DNA of 20,677 nucleotides, from assembly GCA_964649815.1 (NCBI GenBank), contig CAZYQC010000058.1:1-20677 (forward strand), read 5' to 3'. Within the stretch, counting starts at the first letter, position 1. Each line of letters begins with the position of its first letter. Source of the stretch: G013214665 sp964649815. Lineage in GTDB: Bacteria > Pseudomonadota > Alphaproteobacteria > Rhodobacterales > Rhodobacteraceae. Below, in pieces: positions 1-7,529 of this stretch. A program made the translations under genes and the position numbers. The notes under the pieces were generated by a model that worked only from the letters and a program-made list of their open reading frames with translations, was not told where the DNA came from and did no database searches.

Positions 1-2006
1 GAGTAGCTTTCGAACCAGAGTTTGGTGTCTTTGGCGGACATGGGGTGGCCGATGCCGAAGCCTTGGGCGGTGTCGCAGCCGGCGGCTTGGAGGGCGGCGA
101 ATTGTTTGGGGCTTTCGACGCCTTCGGCGATGACTTCCAAATTCATACCTTTGGCCAAGCCGACAATCGCTTCGATGATTTGCATGGGCTTGGAGCGTTC
201 CAGACCGGACACGAGCTCTCGGTCGATTTTCAGGCCGCTCAGGTGTAGGCGTGAGAGCATGGAGAGCGAGGCGTAGCCGGTGCCGAAATCGTCGATGTCG
301 ATCTTGAAACCAGAGGCGGCGAAATCTTTGAGCGCAGAAAGCGCGCGGTCATTTTCGCCAGAGATCAGGGTGCTTTCGACGACTTCGATGCGTACGTCTT
401 GGGGCGCGAGGCCCCGCATTGCGACGGCAAGTTTCATGTCGGCGACGTAATCTCCATTGCGCAGGGATGCGGCGGAGGCATTCACCGCCAAGGTCGGGAC
501 GTCAAAGCCTTGCGCGCGGAAATCGACCAAGGCGTCGAGACCGGCCAACGCGACTTGCCAATCGATCCGGTCAATCAGGCCGGTCTCTTCGGCCAGATCG
601 ATGAAATCGCCGGGCAGCAGCAGGCCGCGTTTGGCGTGTTGCCATCGCGAAAGCACCTCAAGCCCCTGAACGCGACCGTTGGAAAAGGCGACTTTGGGTT
701 GGAAGAACGGCACGAATTCATTGTTTTCGATCGCGCGTTCCAGATCGCCGATAAGCGCGTATCTCCGCTCAATCCCGTTGCGCATCTTGGGCTCGAAGGC
801 GACGGCCACGCCTCTTCCTTTTCCTTTTGCCTCATAAAGCGCGATGTCGGCATCCGCGATCAGGCGGTCGCTGTCCTGATCGTCACTGCTGACGAGAACG
901 AAGCCGATGCTGGCGCCCACGGTGCATTCGTTGCCTTCGATCAACATCGGCTCTCGGATGCGGGCGATGATGCTTTCTGCGATCCGGGTCGCTTGTTCCT
1001 TGGCACCGGGGCCAGCCGACACGCTGACGGCAATGACAAATTCGTCGCCTCCGACGCGGGCGACCAGATCGCCTTTGCGCGTGCGCGATTTCATCGACTC
1101 GGCTGCGCGCATGAGGACGATGTCCCCGACACCGTGGCCAAGCGTGTCGTTGATTTCTTTGAAACGGTCAAGATCCACATGCATCACGCAAAGCTGTTGG
1201 CCGGTTTGGCCGTTTTGTTTGAGGCGGTGATGGAGTTCTGAATGCAGTTTCTTGCGATTGGCCAGACCCGTCAGTTGGTCATGATGCGCAGAATATTCCA
1301 AACGCTCGCTCATCTTTTGCAGATCGTCGTTTCGGCGTTCGAGTTGGACAAAGCGTTCCTGCGCAGCCTTCAAAGCCAGAACGACGCTGCGGTGTGCGGG
1401 GTAAAAGATGAAGGCACCTTCCAAAACCAAGAGGCCCAGCGCCAAGAGCAACGCCAAAAGCTGCATCCGTTCGAGCCCTTCGAGACGGTGTTCTGCGTCG
1501 TAGGCAAAAGCCTTTACCGCTTTGTCGAGATTGGACAGGAGCGGTTTGAAAGCCGCCACTTCTATGCGGTGCAACAAAACCAATTGCTCGGGCGCGGCGG
1601 CGGGATAGGACGCTGCATTATGGACGTCACGCACAAATGCCTGCACTTGCGCATCGAGGCCCCAATCCTCGCCCACCGCATAGACCGCTTTGGCCGATGG
1701 AAAATCTTCGGACCGGGCAAGCAGATCGGCGTGGGACGCTTCAAACACCTGGAGCGCATCAAGAAGTGCGGCCTCATAGTTTAGGTTTTCAGATGGATCT
1801 TTCAGGGTTTGCGCCAGGCCCGCGATGCGTTGGCTGAGCATCCTTTGCCGCCCGCTTAGGTCGATCGTCTCGGCATCGTTTGCGCCATCTTGCAACACGC
1901 GCAGATGCAGCATGTGCCCCCCAACCAGGAGGACCACCAAAATCCCAAGCGCCAAAACGTACCGCTGCCATAGCTGGTCAGCCGTGCCACGATTGAAAAT
2001 ACCCAT
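1..2006 (-). CDS. Membrane-bound GGDEF-EAL cyclic-di-GMP protein (3' end off the window)
   Basis: Predicted to make and/or break down the second messenger c-di-GMP at the inner membrane. An open frame of 668 codons reaches the left edge, so the last part of the EAL domain is missing. Seen in order: TM1 (about 16-36); a periplasmic region opening with GRQRMLSQR (52-60), the signature of PilJ/NarX-type sensor N-termini; TM2 (about 181-203); a GGDEF domain with intact GGDEF at 319-323 and an RxxD product-inhibition site (R310-D313) five residues before it; then an EAL domain. The EAL domain has EVL (E450) in place of EAL, DDFGTGY from D572, a KID lysine and AEGVE (E628). The residues usually needed for both activities are therefore present, which suggests a bifunctional enzyme. 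The ATG at 2006 follows GGAG and GAGG a few bases upstream. The ligand of the periplasmic part is unknown. Confidence 0.93.
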   Translation of the reverse strand, partial: MGIFNRGTADQLWQRYVLALGILVVLLVGGHMLHLRVLQDGANDAETIDLSGRQRMLSQRIAGLAQTLKDPSENLNYEAALLDALQVFEASHADLLARSEDFPSAKAVYAVGEDWGLDAQVQAFVRDVHNAASYPAAAPEQLVLLHRIEVAAFKPLLSNLDKAVKAFAYDAEHRLEGLERMQLLALLLALGLLVLEGAFIFYPAHRSVVLALKAAQERFVQLERRNDDLQKMSERLEYSAHHDQLTGLANRKKLHSELHHRLKQNGQTGQQLCVMHVDLDRFKEINDTLGHGVGDIVLMRAAESMKSRTRKGDLVARVGGDEFVIAVSVSAGPGAKEQATRIAESIIARIREPMLIEGNECTVGASIGFVLVSSDDQDSDRLIADADIALYEAKGKGRGVAVAFEPKMRNGIERRYALIGDLERAIENNEFVPFFQPKVAFSNGRVQGLEVLSRWQHAKRGLLLPGDFIDLAEETGLIDRIDWQVALAGLDALVDFRAQGFDVPTLAVNASAASLRNGDYVADMKLAVAMRGLAPQDVRIEVVESTLISGENDRALSALKDFAASGFKIDIDDFGTGYASLSMLSRLHLSGLKIDRELVSGLERSKPMQIIEAIVGLAKGMNLEVIAEGVESPKQFAALQAAGCDTAQGFGIGHPMSAKDTKLWFESY

Positions 2007-2244
2007 GCGCTTATACCTCGCTCCAATCCACCGGGGCGAGATGACGCAAAAATCCTTTTGGTGAGGTTACTCAATCAAGGCCGCAATGGGACCGTGGCAG
2101 AAAATGTAATTCAACTTCGACCGTTTTGGGGTGGCAATGCCTTTCTTGCTAGCTGCAAGAAACGTCGCCACATCTTGCGCCCGAGCCTGCAGTGCGGTCA
2201 AAAGCAACTGTGCGCAGCCATGAGCAAGGGGATCGTTTCATCAG

Positions 2245-3417
2245 ATGTTGGACTTAGACAAAATCCGCAGAGAGACCCCTGGGATCGAGCACAGCACGCA
2301 TCTTTTGGCCTGCGGATCGGCGTTGATGCCGCAATGTGTGGTCGATGCAATTGTCGAGCATACGCTGCTAGAGGCGCGGATCGGCGGCTATGAGGCGCAT
2401 GCGCAACAGGCTGACGCATTGGGGGGCGTTTATGGGTCCGTGTCCCGTCATATTGGGGCGGGCGCGCATGAAGTCGCCTTGATGGAGAATGCGACGGTTG
2501 CGTGGTGCCATGCATTCTATGCGTTGCCGCTGCGGCCTGGGGCGCGGATTTTGACCTGCGAGGCAGAATATGCAGCGAATTATGTGGCGTTCTTGCAGCG
2601 GGCCAAGCGTGACGACCTGAAGATCGAGGTGATCCCGTCGGACGCAAGCGGTGCGCTGGATTTGGCGGCGTTAGAGCAGACAATGGACGAGGACGTCGGC
2701 CTTGTTGCGATCACGTGGGTGCCGACGAACGGCGGGCTGGTCAATCCGGCAGCTGAGGTCGGCAAGATCGCTAGGGCGCATGGCGTGCCTTACTTGCTGG
2801 ATGCCTGTCAGGCAGCGGGTCAGATGCGCATCAATGTTGACGAACTTGGCTGTGACTTTCTGTCGGCGACCGGTCGCAAATATCTGCGTGGTCCGCGGGG
2901 GACCGGATTTCTATACGTGAAAGAGACGTGGTTGGACTCGCTTGAACCCGCGATGATCGATCACTTTGGAGCGCCGTGGATTGCCCACGATCAATATGCT
3001 CTGCGAGACGACGCGCGGCGGTTTGAAACCTGGGAAAACGCCTATGCGCTGCGGGCGGGGCTGGGTGCGGCTTTTGACTATGCTGACGCGATTGGAATTG
3101 ATCTGATAGAAACACGTGTGCGCCATTTGGCAAATCACGCGCGTTCTTTGCTGAGCGGGATGGATCAGGTCGAAATCCACGACCTTGGGGACGCGCCTTG
3201 TGGCATCGTCAGTTTCGCGGTTTCAGGCCACCAACCCAAGGCCATCGTGGATGGCATGACCCAGGCCGGGTTCGCGATAGGAGCATCGGACCCGGAGAGC
3301 ACGCGGCTTGATTCAGAGCGGCGCGGCCTGCCCATCATTCTGCGGTTGGCGCCGCATTATTATAACACCGAAGACGAGATCGACCGCGCGGTCGCGCATC
3401 TTGGCACGCTCATCTGA
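2245..3417 (+). CDS. Class V aminotransferase-fold PLP enzyme, substrate unknown
   Basis: Encodes 390 residues of the fold-type I, class V PLP family (cysteine desulfurase / isopenicillin-N epimerase / kynureninase group). Visible: the PLP-site aspartate in LLDACQAAGQ (D186, Q189) and the Schiff-base lysine in SATGRKYLRGPRGTGF (K212). The C-terminus has LRLAPHYYNTEDEID, where desulfurases carry a catalytic cysteine on a mobile loop. The cysteine is absent here, so sulphur transfer from cysteine is unlikely and an epimerase, lyase or aminotransferase role is more probable. The ATG at 2245 follows AAGGGGAT by about 12 bases; the nearby ATG at 2220 is out of frame. It is followed after 154 bases by edd on the same strand, with no obvious metabolic link. 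Cytoplasmic: no signal peptide or membrane segment is seen. Confidence 0.9.
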   Translation: MLDLDKIRRETPGIEHSTHLLACGSALMPQCVVDAIVEHTLLEARIGGYEAHAQQADALGGVYGSVSRHIGAGAHEVALMENATVAWCHAFYALPLRPGARILTCEAEYAANYVAFLQRAKRDDLKIEVIPSDASGALDLAALEQTMDEDVGLVAITWVPTNGGLVNPAAEVGKIARAHGVPYLLDACQAAGQMRINVDELGCDFLSATGRKYLRGPRGTGFLYVKETWLDSLEPAMIDHFGAPWIAHDQYALRDDARRFETWENAYALRAGLGAAFDYADAIGIDLIETRVRHLANHARSLLSGMDQVEIHDLGDAPCGIVSFAVSGHQPKAIVDGMTQAGFAIGASDPESTRLDSERRGLPIILRLAPHYYNTEDEIDRAVAHLGTLI

Positions 3418-3571
3418 CTGTGGGTTTCCGTTTGCGCAACTATTTCGCAGAGCACGTCGGCCGAGGCTGTGTATGGCGCGGTTTTGGCAGGTTCGAACCG
3501 TATTTCGGGGATTGGTAGCGCTAACATTTTCTGCTATGGGCCGTTATCAGCTCTGACAGGATGAGGTCCGC

Positions 3572-5377
3572 ATGTCTCTGAACAGCCAAATTGACGCGGT
3601 TACATCGCGTATTCGCAAACGCTCGGAACAGAGCCGTGCTGCTTACCTTGACCTTATGCGCAAAGCGGCCTCTGCGCCGCCCAGACGGACGCATCTTTCT
3701 TGTAGCGGACAGGCCCATGCCTATGCCGCGATGGGGGCGCAAAAAGACAAACTTGCAGAAGGCAAGGTTCCCAACATCGGGATCATCACAGCGTATAACG
3801 ATATGCTGTCGGCCCATCAGCCGTTTGAAACCTACCCTTCGTTGATCCGAAAAGCCGCCCAAGACGTTGGCGCGACGGCGCAGGTGGCTGGCGGTGTTCC
3901 GGCGATGTGTGACGGCATCACCCAAGGGGAAACGGGCATGGAGCTGTCCTTGTTTTCGCGCGACGTTATCGCCTTGGCGGCGAGCGTGGGGCTGTCGCAC
4001 AATGTCTATGACGCGGTAGTTTATCTTGGCGTTTGCGACAAGATTATCCCGGGTCTGGTCATGGCGGCTGCGACCTTTGGCTATATGCCCAGCGTCTTTT
4101 TACCAGCGGGGCCAATGGTTTCTGGCCTGCCCAACGATGAAAAAGCCGCGGTGCGCAAGCGGTTTGCAACCGGAGACGCGACCCGCGAAGAGCTGATGGC
4201 CTCGGAAATGGCATCTTACCACGGGCCAGGCACGTGCACCTTTTATGGCACGGCCAATACCAATCAGATGCTGATGGAATTCATGGGCCTGCACCTACCG
4301 GGGGCGTCTTTTGTCAATCCCGGCACGCCGCTTCGCGATGCGCTCACGATTGCCGGAACGCAAAGAGCGGTGCAGATCACGCAGCAAGGCAACGCCTTCA
4401 CACCGGTTTGCGATGTCCTGGACGAAAAGGCCTTTGTGAACGGGATTGTGGGTCTGATGGCAACCGGCGGGTCCACGAACTTGATCCTGCATTTGCCCGC
4501 AATGGCCAAGGCGGCAGGCATTGTCCTGGATCTGGAAGACTTTGATGACCTGTCGCGGATCGTGCCGCTGATGGCCAAAGTCTATCCAAATGGCCTGGCG
4601 GACGTGAACCACTTTCACGCCGCTGGTGGCCTGCAATTCCTAATCGGGAACCTGTTGGACGCGGGCCTGCTTCACCAGGACGTTGTGACCGTCGCCGGGC
4701 TGGGTTTGGATGCATACCGACAAGAGCCCGTGTTGCGCGGCACGGACATCGAATATCGCGACGGCCCTACCACGCCACTGAATGACAAAATCGTGCGTCC
4801 GGCCCTGGACCCGTTCCAAAAGACGGGTGGCCTTGTTCAGCTGTCGGGCAATTTGGGGCGCGGTGTCATGAAGGTCTCTGCCGTGAAGCCAGAGAACCAA
4901 GTGGTCAAAGCCCCTGCACGCGTGTTCCACAGCCAAGAGGCGGTGAAAGCTGCGTTTCAGGCAAACGAATTCACCGCAGACACGGTTATTGTGGTGCGCT
5001 TTCAGGGTCCGATGTCGAACGGCATGCCCGAGTTGCATGGCCTGACGCCCACGCTCACCGTGCTGCAGGACCGCGGCTTGAACGTGGCTTTGGTCACCGA
5101 CGGTCGGATGTCAGGCGCGTCCGGCAAAGTGCCAGCGGCTATTCACGTATGCCCCGAAGCCGCAGATGGTGGCGCCATCGGCAAAATTCGCGACGGCGAT
5201 ATCATTCATGTGGACGGACAAACCGGAACCCTTGAACTGTGCGGCGTGGATTTGGCCGATCGCGCCAGTGCCGACGCCGATTTGAGCGGCAATGGCAATG
5301 GCGTTGGGCGAGAGCTGTTCGAGGTGTTCCGACGCAACGTCGGACGCGCCACAGAAGGTGCAGCCGTCGTTCTATAG
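3572..5377 (+). CDS. edd: 6-phosphogluconate dehydratase
   Basis: Converts 6-phosphogluconate to 2-keto-3-deoxy-6-phosphogluconate, the first committed step of the Entner-Doudoroff pathway, in the cytoplasm. The 601 residues match the usual length of this IlvD/Edd-family enzyme. Iron-sulfur cysteines are seen in GVCDKIIPG (C155) and GPGTCTFYGTANTNQM (C222), nearly the same numbering as in E. coli and Zymomonas Edd, and a further cysteine lies in PAMCDG (C113). The second family signature, VTDGRMSGASGKVPAA, is near the C-terminus. The GTC-TFYGTANTNQM context favours Edd over dihydroxyacid dehydratase. The start follows GATGAGG at a good distance. The usual partner eda (KDPG aldolase) is not next to it: the following gene is flagellin. 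Confidence 0.97.
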   Translation: MSLNSQIDAVTSRIRKRSEQSRAAYLDLMRKAASAPPRRTHLSCSGQAHAYAAMGAQKDKLAEGKVPNIGIITAYNDMLSAHQPFETYPSLIRKAAQDVGATAQVAGGVPAMCDGITQGETGMELSLFSRDVIALAASVGLSHNVYDAVVYLGVCDKIIPGLVMAAATFGYMPSVFLPAGPMVSGLPNDEKAAVRKRFATGDATREELMASEMASYHGPGTCTFYGTANTNQMLMEFMGLHLPGASFVNPGTPLRDALTIAGTQRAVQITQQGNAFTPVCDVLDEKAFVNGIVGLMATGGSTNLILHLPAMAKAAGIVLDLEDFDDLSRIVPLMAKVYPNGLADVNHFHAAGGLQFLIGNLLDAGLLHQDVVTVAGLGLDAYRQEPVLRGTDIEYRDGPTTPLNDKIVRPALDPFQKTGGLVQLSGNLGRGVMKVSAVKPENQVVKAPARVFHSQEAVKAAFQANEFTADTVIVVRFQGPMSNGMPELHGLTPTLTVLQDRGLNVALVTDGRMSGASGKVPAAIHVCPEAADGGAIGKIRDGDIIHVDGQTGTLELCGVDLADRASADADLSGNGNGVGRELFEVFRRNVGRATEGAAVVL

Positions 5378-5468
5378 GCCGCTTGACCCCGGAGTAATCG
5401 GAACGGCCCCGAACAAGGGCGCGCTATACCGCTGTTGTCATGGTCGAAACAGTCGGCACAGCATCTTG

Positions 5469-5484
5469 TGGCCAAGCTTTTGCC
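5469..5484 (+). promoter_or_regulatory. Weak sigma-54-like -24/-12 element upstream of flagellin
   Basis: TGG, then CCAAGCTTTT, then GC places GG (5470-5471) and GC (5482-5483) at the 10-base separation required for sigma-54 promoters. The bases between poorly match the consensus TGGCAC-N5-TTGC. It lies about 160 bases before the flagellin start. Some alphaproteobacterial flagellins use sigma-54, but Rhodobacteraceae often do not, so this is only a candidate. I saw no convincing sigma-28 promoter in this gap. Confidence 0.25.
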
Positions 5485-5599
5485 GGGCACAAAAATCCCC
5501 GTTGATCAGCACATTATCAGGAAATTATCCCAGATTGTCCTGAATGCTGCCCCATTTTCACCACAGTTGCGCGCGATCCGGTCCCTGGCGAAAAGCCAC

Positions 5600-5618
5600 G
5601 TCAGTCAGAAGACTGGAC
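5600..5618 (+). promoter_or_regulatory. Hairpin in the flagellin 5' untranslated region
   Basis: GTCAGTC, loop AGAA, then GACT-G-GAC forms a seven-pair stem with one bulged G. It ends about 12 bases before the GAGGAG ribosome binding site of flagellin. In Caulobacter, FlbT acts on the flagellin mRNA leader, and flbT is present in this window, so this stem is a plausible regulatory target. The pairing is seen; the role is inferred. Confidence 0.45.
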
Positions 5619-5643
5619 AAAATGAGAAATGAGGAGAGCAGTA

Positions 5644-6468
5644 ATGTCGTCCATTCTCACAAATAACTCCGCTTCGGTCGCTCTGGCTACGTTACAGAAT
5701 GTAAATCGTGGCCTGACCGAGACACAAAACCGGGTTTCCTCCGGTCTCCAAGTGCGCTCCGGTAAGGACAACGCCGCATATTTTGCCATCTCGGAAACGA
5801 TGAAAGGCGACAGCGGTATGTTCAAGGCCATCAATGAGGGCATGACATCCACGAAAAACTCTGTCGCAACGGCCCGCCTGGGCGCTGAAACTGTCAGCGA
5901 TCTGGCGCAGCAGGTTGTTGAGCGTATCGCCTTTGCACAAGGTGACGGCGTTGACAGAGCCGCCGTGCAATCCGAATTGGATTCTCTGTCCGCAAACATG
6001 CAGTCCGCGATCGATCAGGCAACATTCAATGGGGATGACCTTGTTGGTGGTGCTGCGGCGACGCAGACAGTTGTGACAGGGATCACCCGCTCTGGCGGCA
6101 CATTCGGCACAACAACAATGACGTTCAGCTCAGTCGACCTGCAGGCCATTCAAACTGCAATCGACGGTATCGATCTGACCACATCCACTGACCTGGCCGC
6201 TGATCTGGTGACAGCCGAAGGTCAGCTTCAGAACGCGATCTCTGCCGCAACCTCTATGGGTGTCGCAGAAAAGTCGTTGGAAGATCAGATGAACTTTATC
6301 GATGCTCTGACCGATACGATCGACTCTGGTGTCGGTTCGATGGTCGATGCTGACATGGAAGAAGAAGCCGCACGTCTGCAGGCGTATCAGGTGCAGCAGC
6401 AGCTCGCGACACAGTCGTTGGCTATTGCGAACCAGTCGCCTCAGAACATTCTGAGCCTCTTCCGCTAA
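5644..6468 (+). CDS. fliC: Flagellin
   Basis: Filament subunit of the flagellum, exported by the flagellar type III apparatus and polymerised outside the cell. The 274-residue protein is a short alphaproteobacterial flagellin. The N-terminal D0/D1 part starts SSILTNNSASVALATLQN and continues with NRVSSGLQVRSGKDNAAYF; the C-terminal D0 part is rich in QVQQQLATQSLAIANQ and ends LSLFR. Between them only about 100 variable residues remain, so the outer D2/D3 domains are largely absent. The start at 5644 is preferred to the in-frame ATG 15 bases upstream because GAGGAG lies 8-13 bases before it and the mature N-terminus matches the family. It is monocistronic in appearance, flanked by structured RNA on both sides. 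Its usual partners flaF and flbT lie 12 kb away. Confidence 0.97.
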   Translation: MSSILTNNSASVALATLQNVNRGLTETQNRVSSGLQVRSGKDNAAYFAISETMKGDSGMFKAINEGMTSTKNSVATARLGAETVSDLAQQVVERIAFAQGDGVDRAAVQSELDSLSANMQSAIDQATFNGDDLVGGAAATQTVVTGITRSGGTFGTTTMTFSSVDLQAIQTAIDGIDLTTSTDLAADLVTAEGQLQNAISAATSMGVAEKSLEDQMNFIDALTDTIDSGVGSMVDADMEEEAARLQAYQVQQQLATQSLAIANQSPQNILSLFR

Positions 6469-6497
6469 ACCAACTGAAGTAAGCTAACGCGCTTCAT

Positions 6498-6532
6498 CCG
6501 ATTGCGCGGGTCCGACTGGACAAAGCAATCGG
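6498..6532 (+). terminator. Two-tier hairpin downstream of flagellin
   Basis: An eight-pair outer stem, CCGATTGC (6498-6505) with GCAATCGG (6525-6532), encloses an inner stem GTCC-GACT-GGAC (6510-6521). It begins 30 bases after the flagellin stop codon. There is no T-run after it, so it may be a 3' mRNA-stabilising structure or a Rho-assisted end rather than a classic intrinsic terminator. A second hairpin, CCGGCCA/TGGCCGG (6544-6566, nine-base loop), follows directly. Confidence 0.5.
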
Positions 6533-6699
6533 GTGGCGCATCTCCGGCCAGGTTTGTTGTGGCCGGCGTAACGAGGGTCATGCGCGGCCGCTCTGACCTG
6601 TTGTGCAGGATCGCGTCCACAAATTGGGCGCCCGTTCCAAGCCTGCACAAGGTATTGAGCGCGCCGCGCATTTTCCCAGCGCGATTCGTTTTACAACTA

Positions 6700-7155
6700 T
6701 CAGTTCAAAGGTGACGCAACGGCAGTTAACACGCCTGATGCCTGCCCGCCCGCAGCGTTTTCAATTTCCGATAGATCGCTGACGAAAATGTCATCACTCT
6801 CAGATTTATTTGTCATAGCCAAACCGACCAGCAGACGCTGAACCTGAGCCCCCAAATCGGACTTGTTGTACGTCCAATCCTCGGTGAAAGACCGTGGTTC
6901 GATCAGCACGATATCGTCGTCTTCGACAGTGATATCGAGTTCTTGCTCTAAGACATCAGCGAGCGTGAATCCTTCGTCCAATTGGGCAGATGCATAAGTT
7001 GCATATGGCGCTTGGCCGAAGGCATTTGTAACAAGATGAATAACTGGTTGTGGCAACAGGTTTCTAAGTGTTTCAGCAATGGGTGAACGTCGTTCTTCTA
7101 CGCTCTGACAGACTTCGCTCGACCATACTGCGTGCAGCAAATATTCGCCCCTCAT
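6700..7155 (-). CDS. Hypothetical acidic protein of 151 residues
   Basis: I do not recognise this protein. It opens MRGEYLLHAVWSSEVCQSVE, has a strongly acidic middle (ELDITVEDDDIVLIEP) and a second acidic stretch (ESDDIFVSDLSEIENA), and has no signal peptide or membrane segment. It is probably soluble. The ATG follows GGGGGAA. Its codons use A or T in third position far more than the edd, motB or kinase genes nearby, which suggests later acquisition or weak selection. It lies between flagellin and an OmpR-type regulator on the opposite strand to flagellin. The region upstream holds two palindromes and a near-perfect CtrA-like site, which supports it being a real, regulated gene. A motility-linked role is only a guess from position. 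Confidence 0.6.
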   Translation of the reverse strand: MRGEYLLHAVWSSEVCQSVEERRSPIAETLRNLLPQPVIHLVTNAFGQAPYATYASAQLDEGFTLADVLEQELDITVEDDDIVLIEPRSFTEDWTYNKSDLGAQVQRLLVGLAMTNKSESDDIFVSDLSEIENAAGGQASGVLTAVASPLN

Positions 7156-7164
7156 GTTTCCCCC

Positions 7165-7199
7165 ACACTATATATTGTGTTTGTATACCACCGATGGTA
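7165..7199 (-). promoter_or_regulatory. Two adjacent palindromes in front of the 151-residue gene
   Basis: ACACTATATATTGTGT (7165-7180) is a near-perfect palindrome lying 10-25 bases upstream of the start at 7155. TACCA-CCGA-TGGTA (7186-7199) is a second dyad just beyond it. Both have the size of repressor or activator half-site pairs. The overlap with the likely transcription start suggests operator function; no regulator can be named. Confidence 0.4.
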
Positions 7200-7222
7200 A
7201 CTCGCACCTTTCCGGATGAAAA

Positions 7223-7238
7223 TTAGCGTTTTGTTAAC
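7223..7238. promoter_or_regulatory. Near-consensus CtrA-like site (TTAG-N7-TTAAC)
   Basis: TTAG (7223-7226), seven bases, then TTAAC (7234-7238) differs in one base from the CtrA consensus TTAA-N7-TTAAC. It is 68 bases upstream of the minus-strand gene starting at 7155. CtrA controls motility in Rhodobacteraceae. Binding is inferred. Confidence 0.45.
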
Positions 7239-7529
7239 TTTTTGGGGAAAAATTGAGACGTTTTCCAAGGGACTGGAGGGTCATCTTGGGCGTACAGAAC
7301 CCGGTCTCTGATACTGATCTACCGCCTATGCGTATGGAATCTTTGTAGTTTTTCTTCAAGTACTGCCAAAGAATAGAACTTCCCCTATTGCGGGAGGTAT
7401 ATCCCGCAGTGGTCGCATAAATTGCACGCAGTCTTTACAATTCAATGCTTGCCAACGCTTTGCGGTGACAAACCGAGAATCGGAGTGAATCAGCCAGAGC
7501 GCAATTTCGGGGAAAATCAGAGATCTTGA

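Larger units (their letters stand above)
7156..7529. other. Gene-free gap of 374 bases with palindromes
   Basis: No convincing coding frame. It holds the two palindromes and the CtrA-like site listed separately, and a perfect seven-pair hairpin TGCGGGA-GGTATA-TCCCGCA at 7389-7408. That hairpin has no T-run on either strand. It may be a transcription end for the minus-strand regulator downstream of its stop at 7530, or an operator. Confidence 0.5.

Noticed and set aside
399..1241. Long plus-strand open frame of 280 codons opposite the GGDEF-EAL gene
   Set aside because: The minus strand encodes clear GGDEF and EAL motifs; the plus frame is a shadow typical of high-GC DNA.
5629..5643. Earlier in-frame ATG for flagellin (MRRAV extension)
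   Set aside because: It contains the Shine-Dalgarno sequence of the downstream start, and flagellins begin with MSSILTN.
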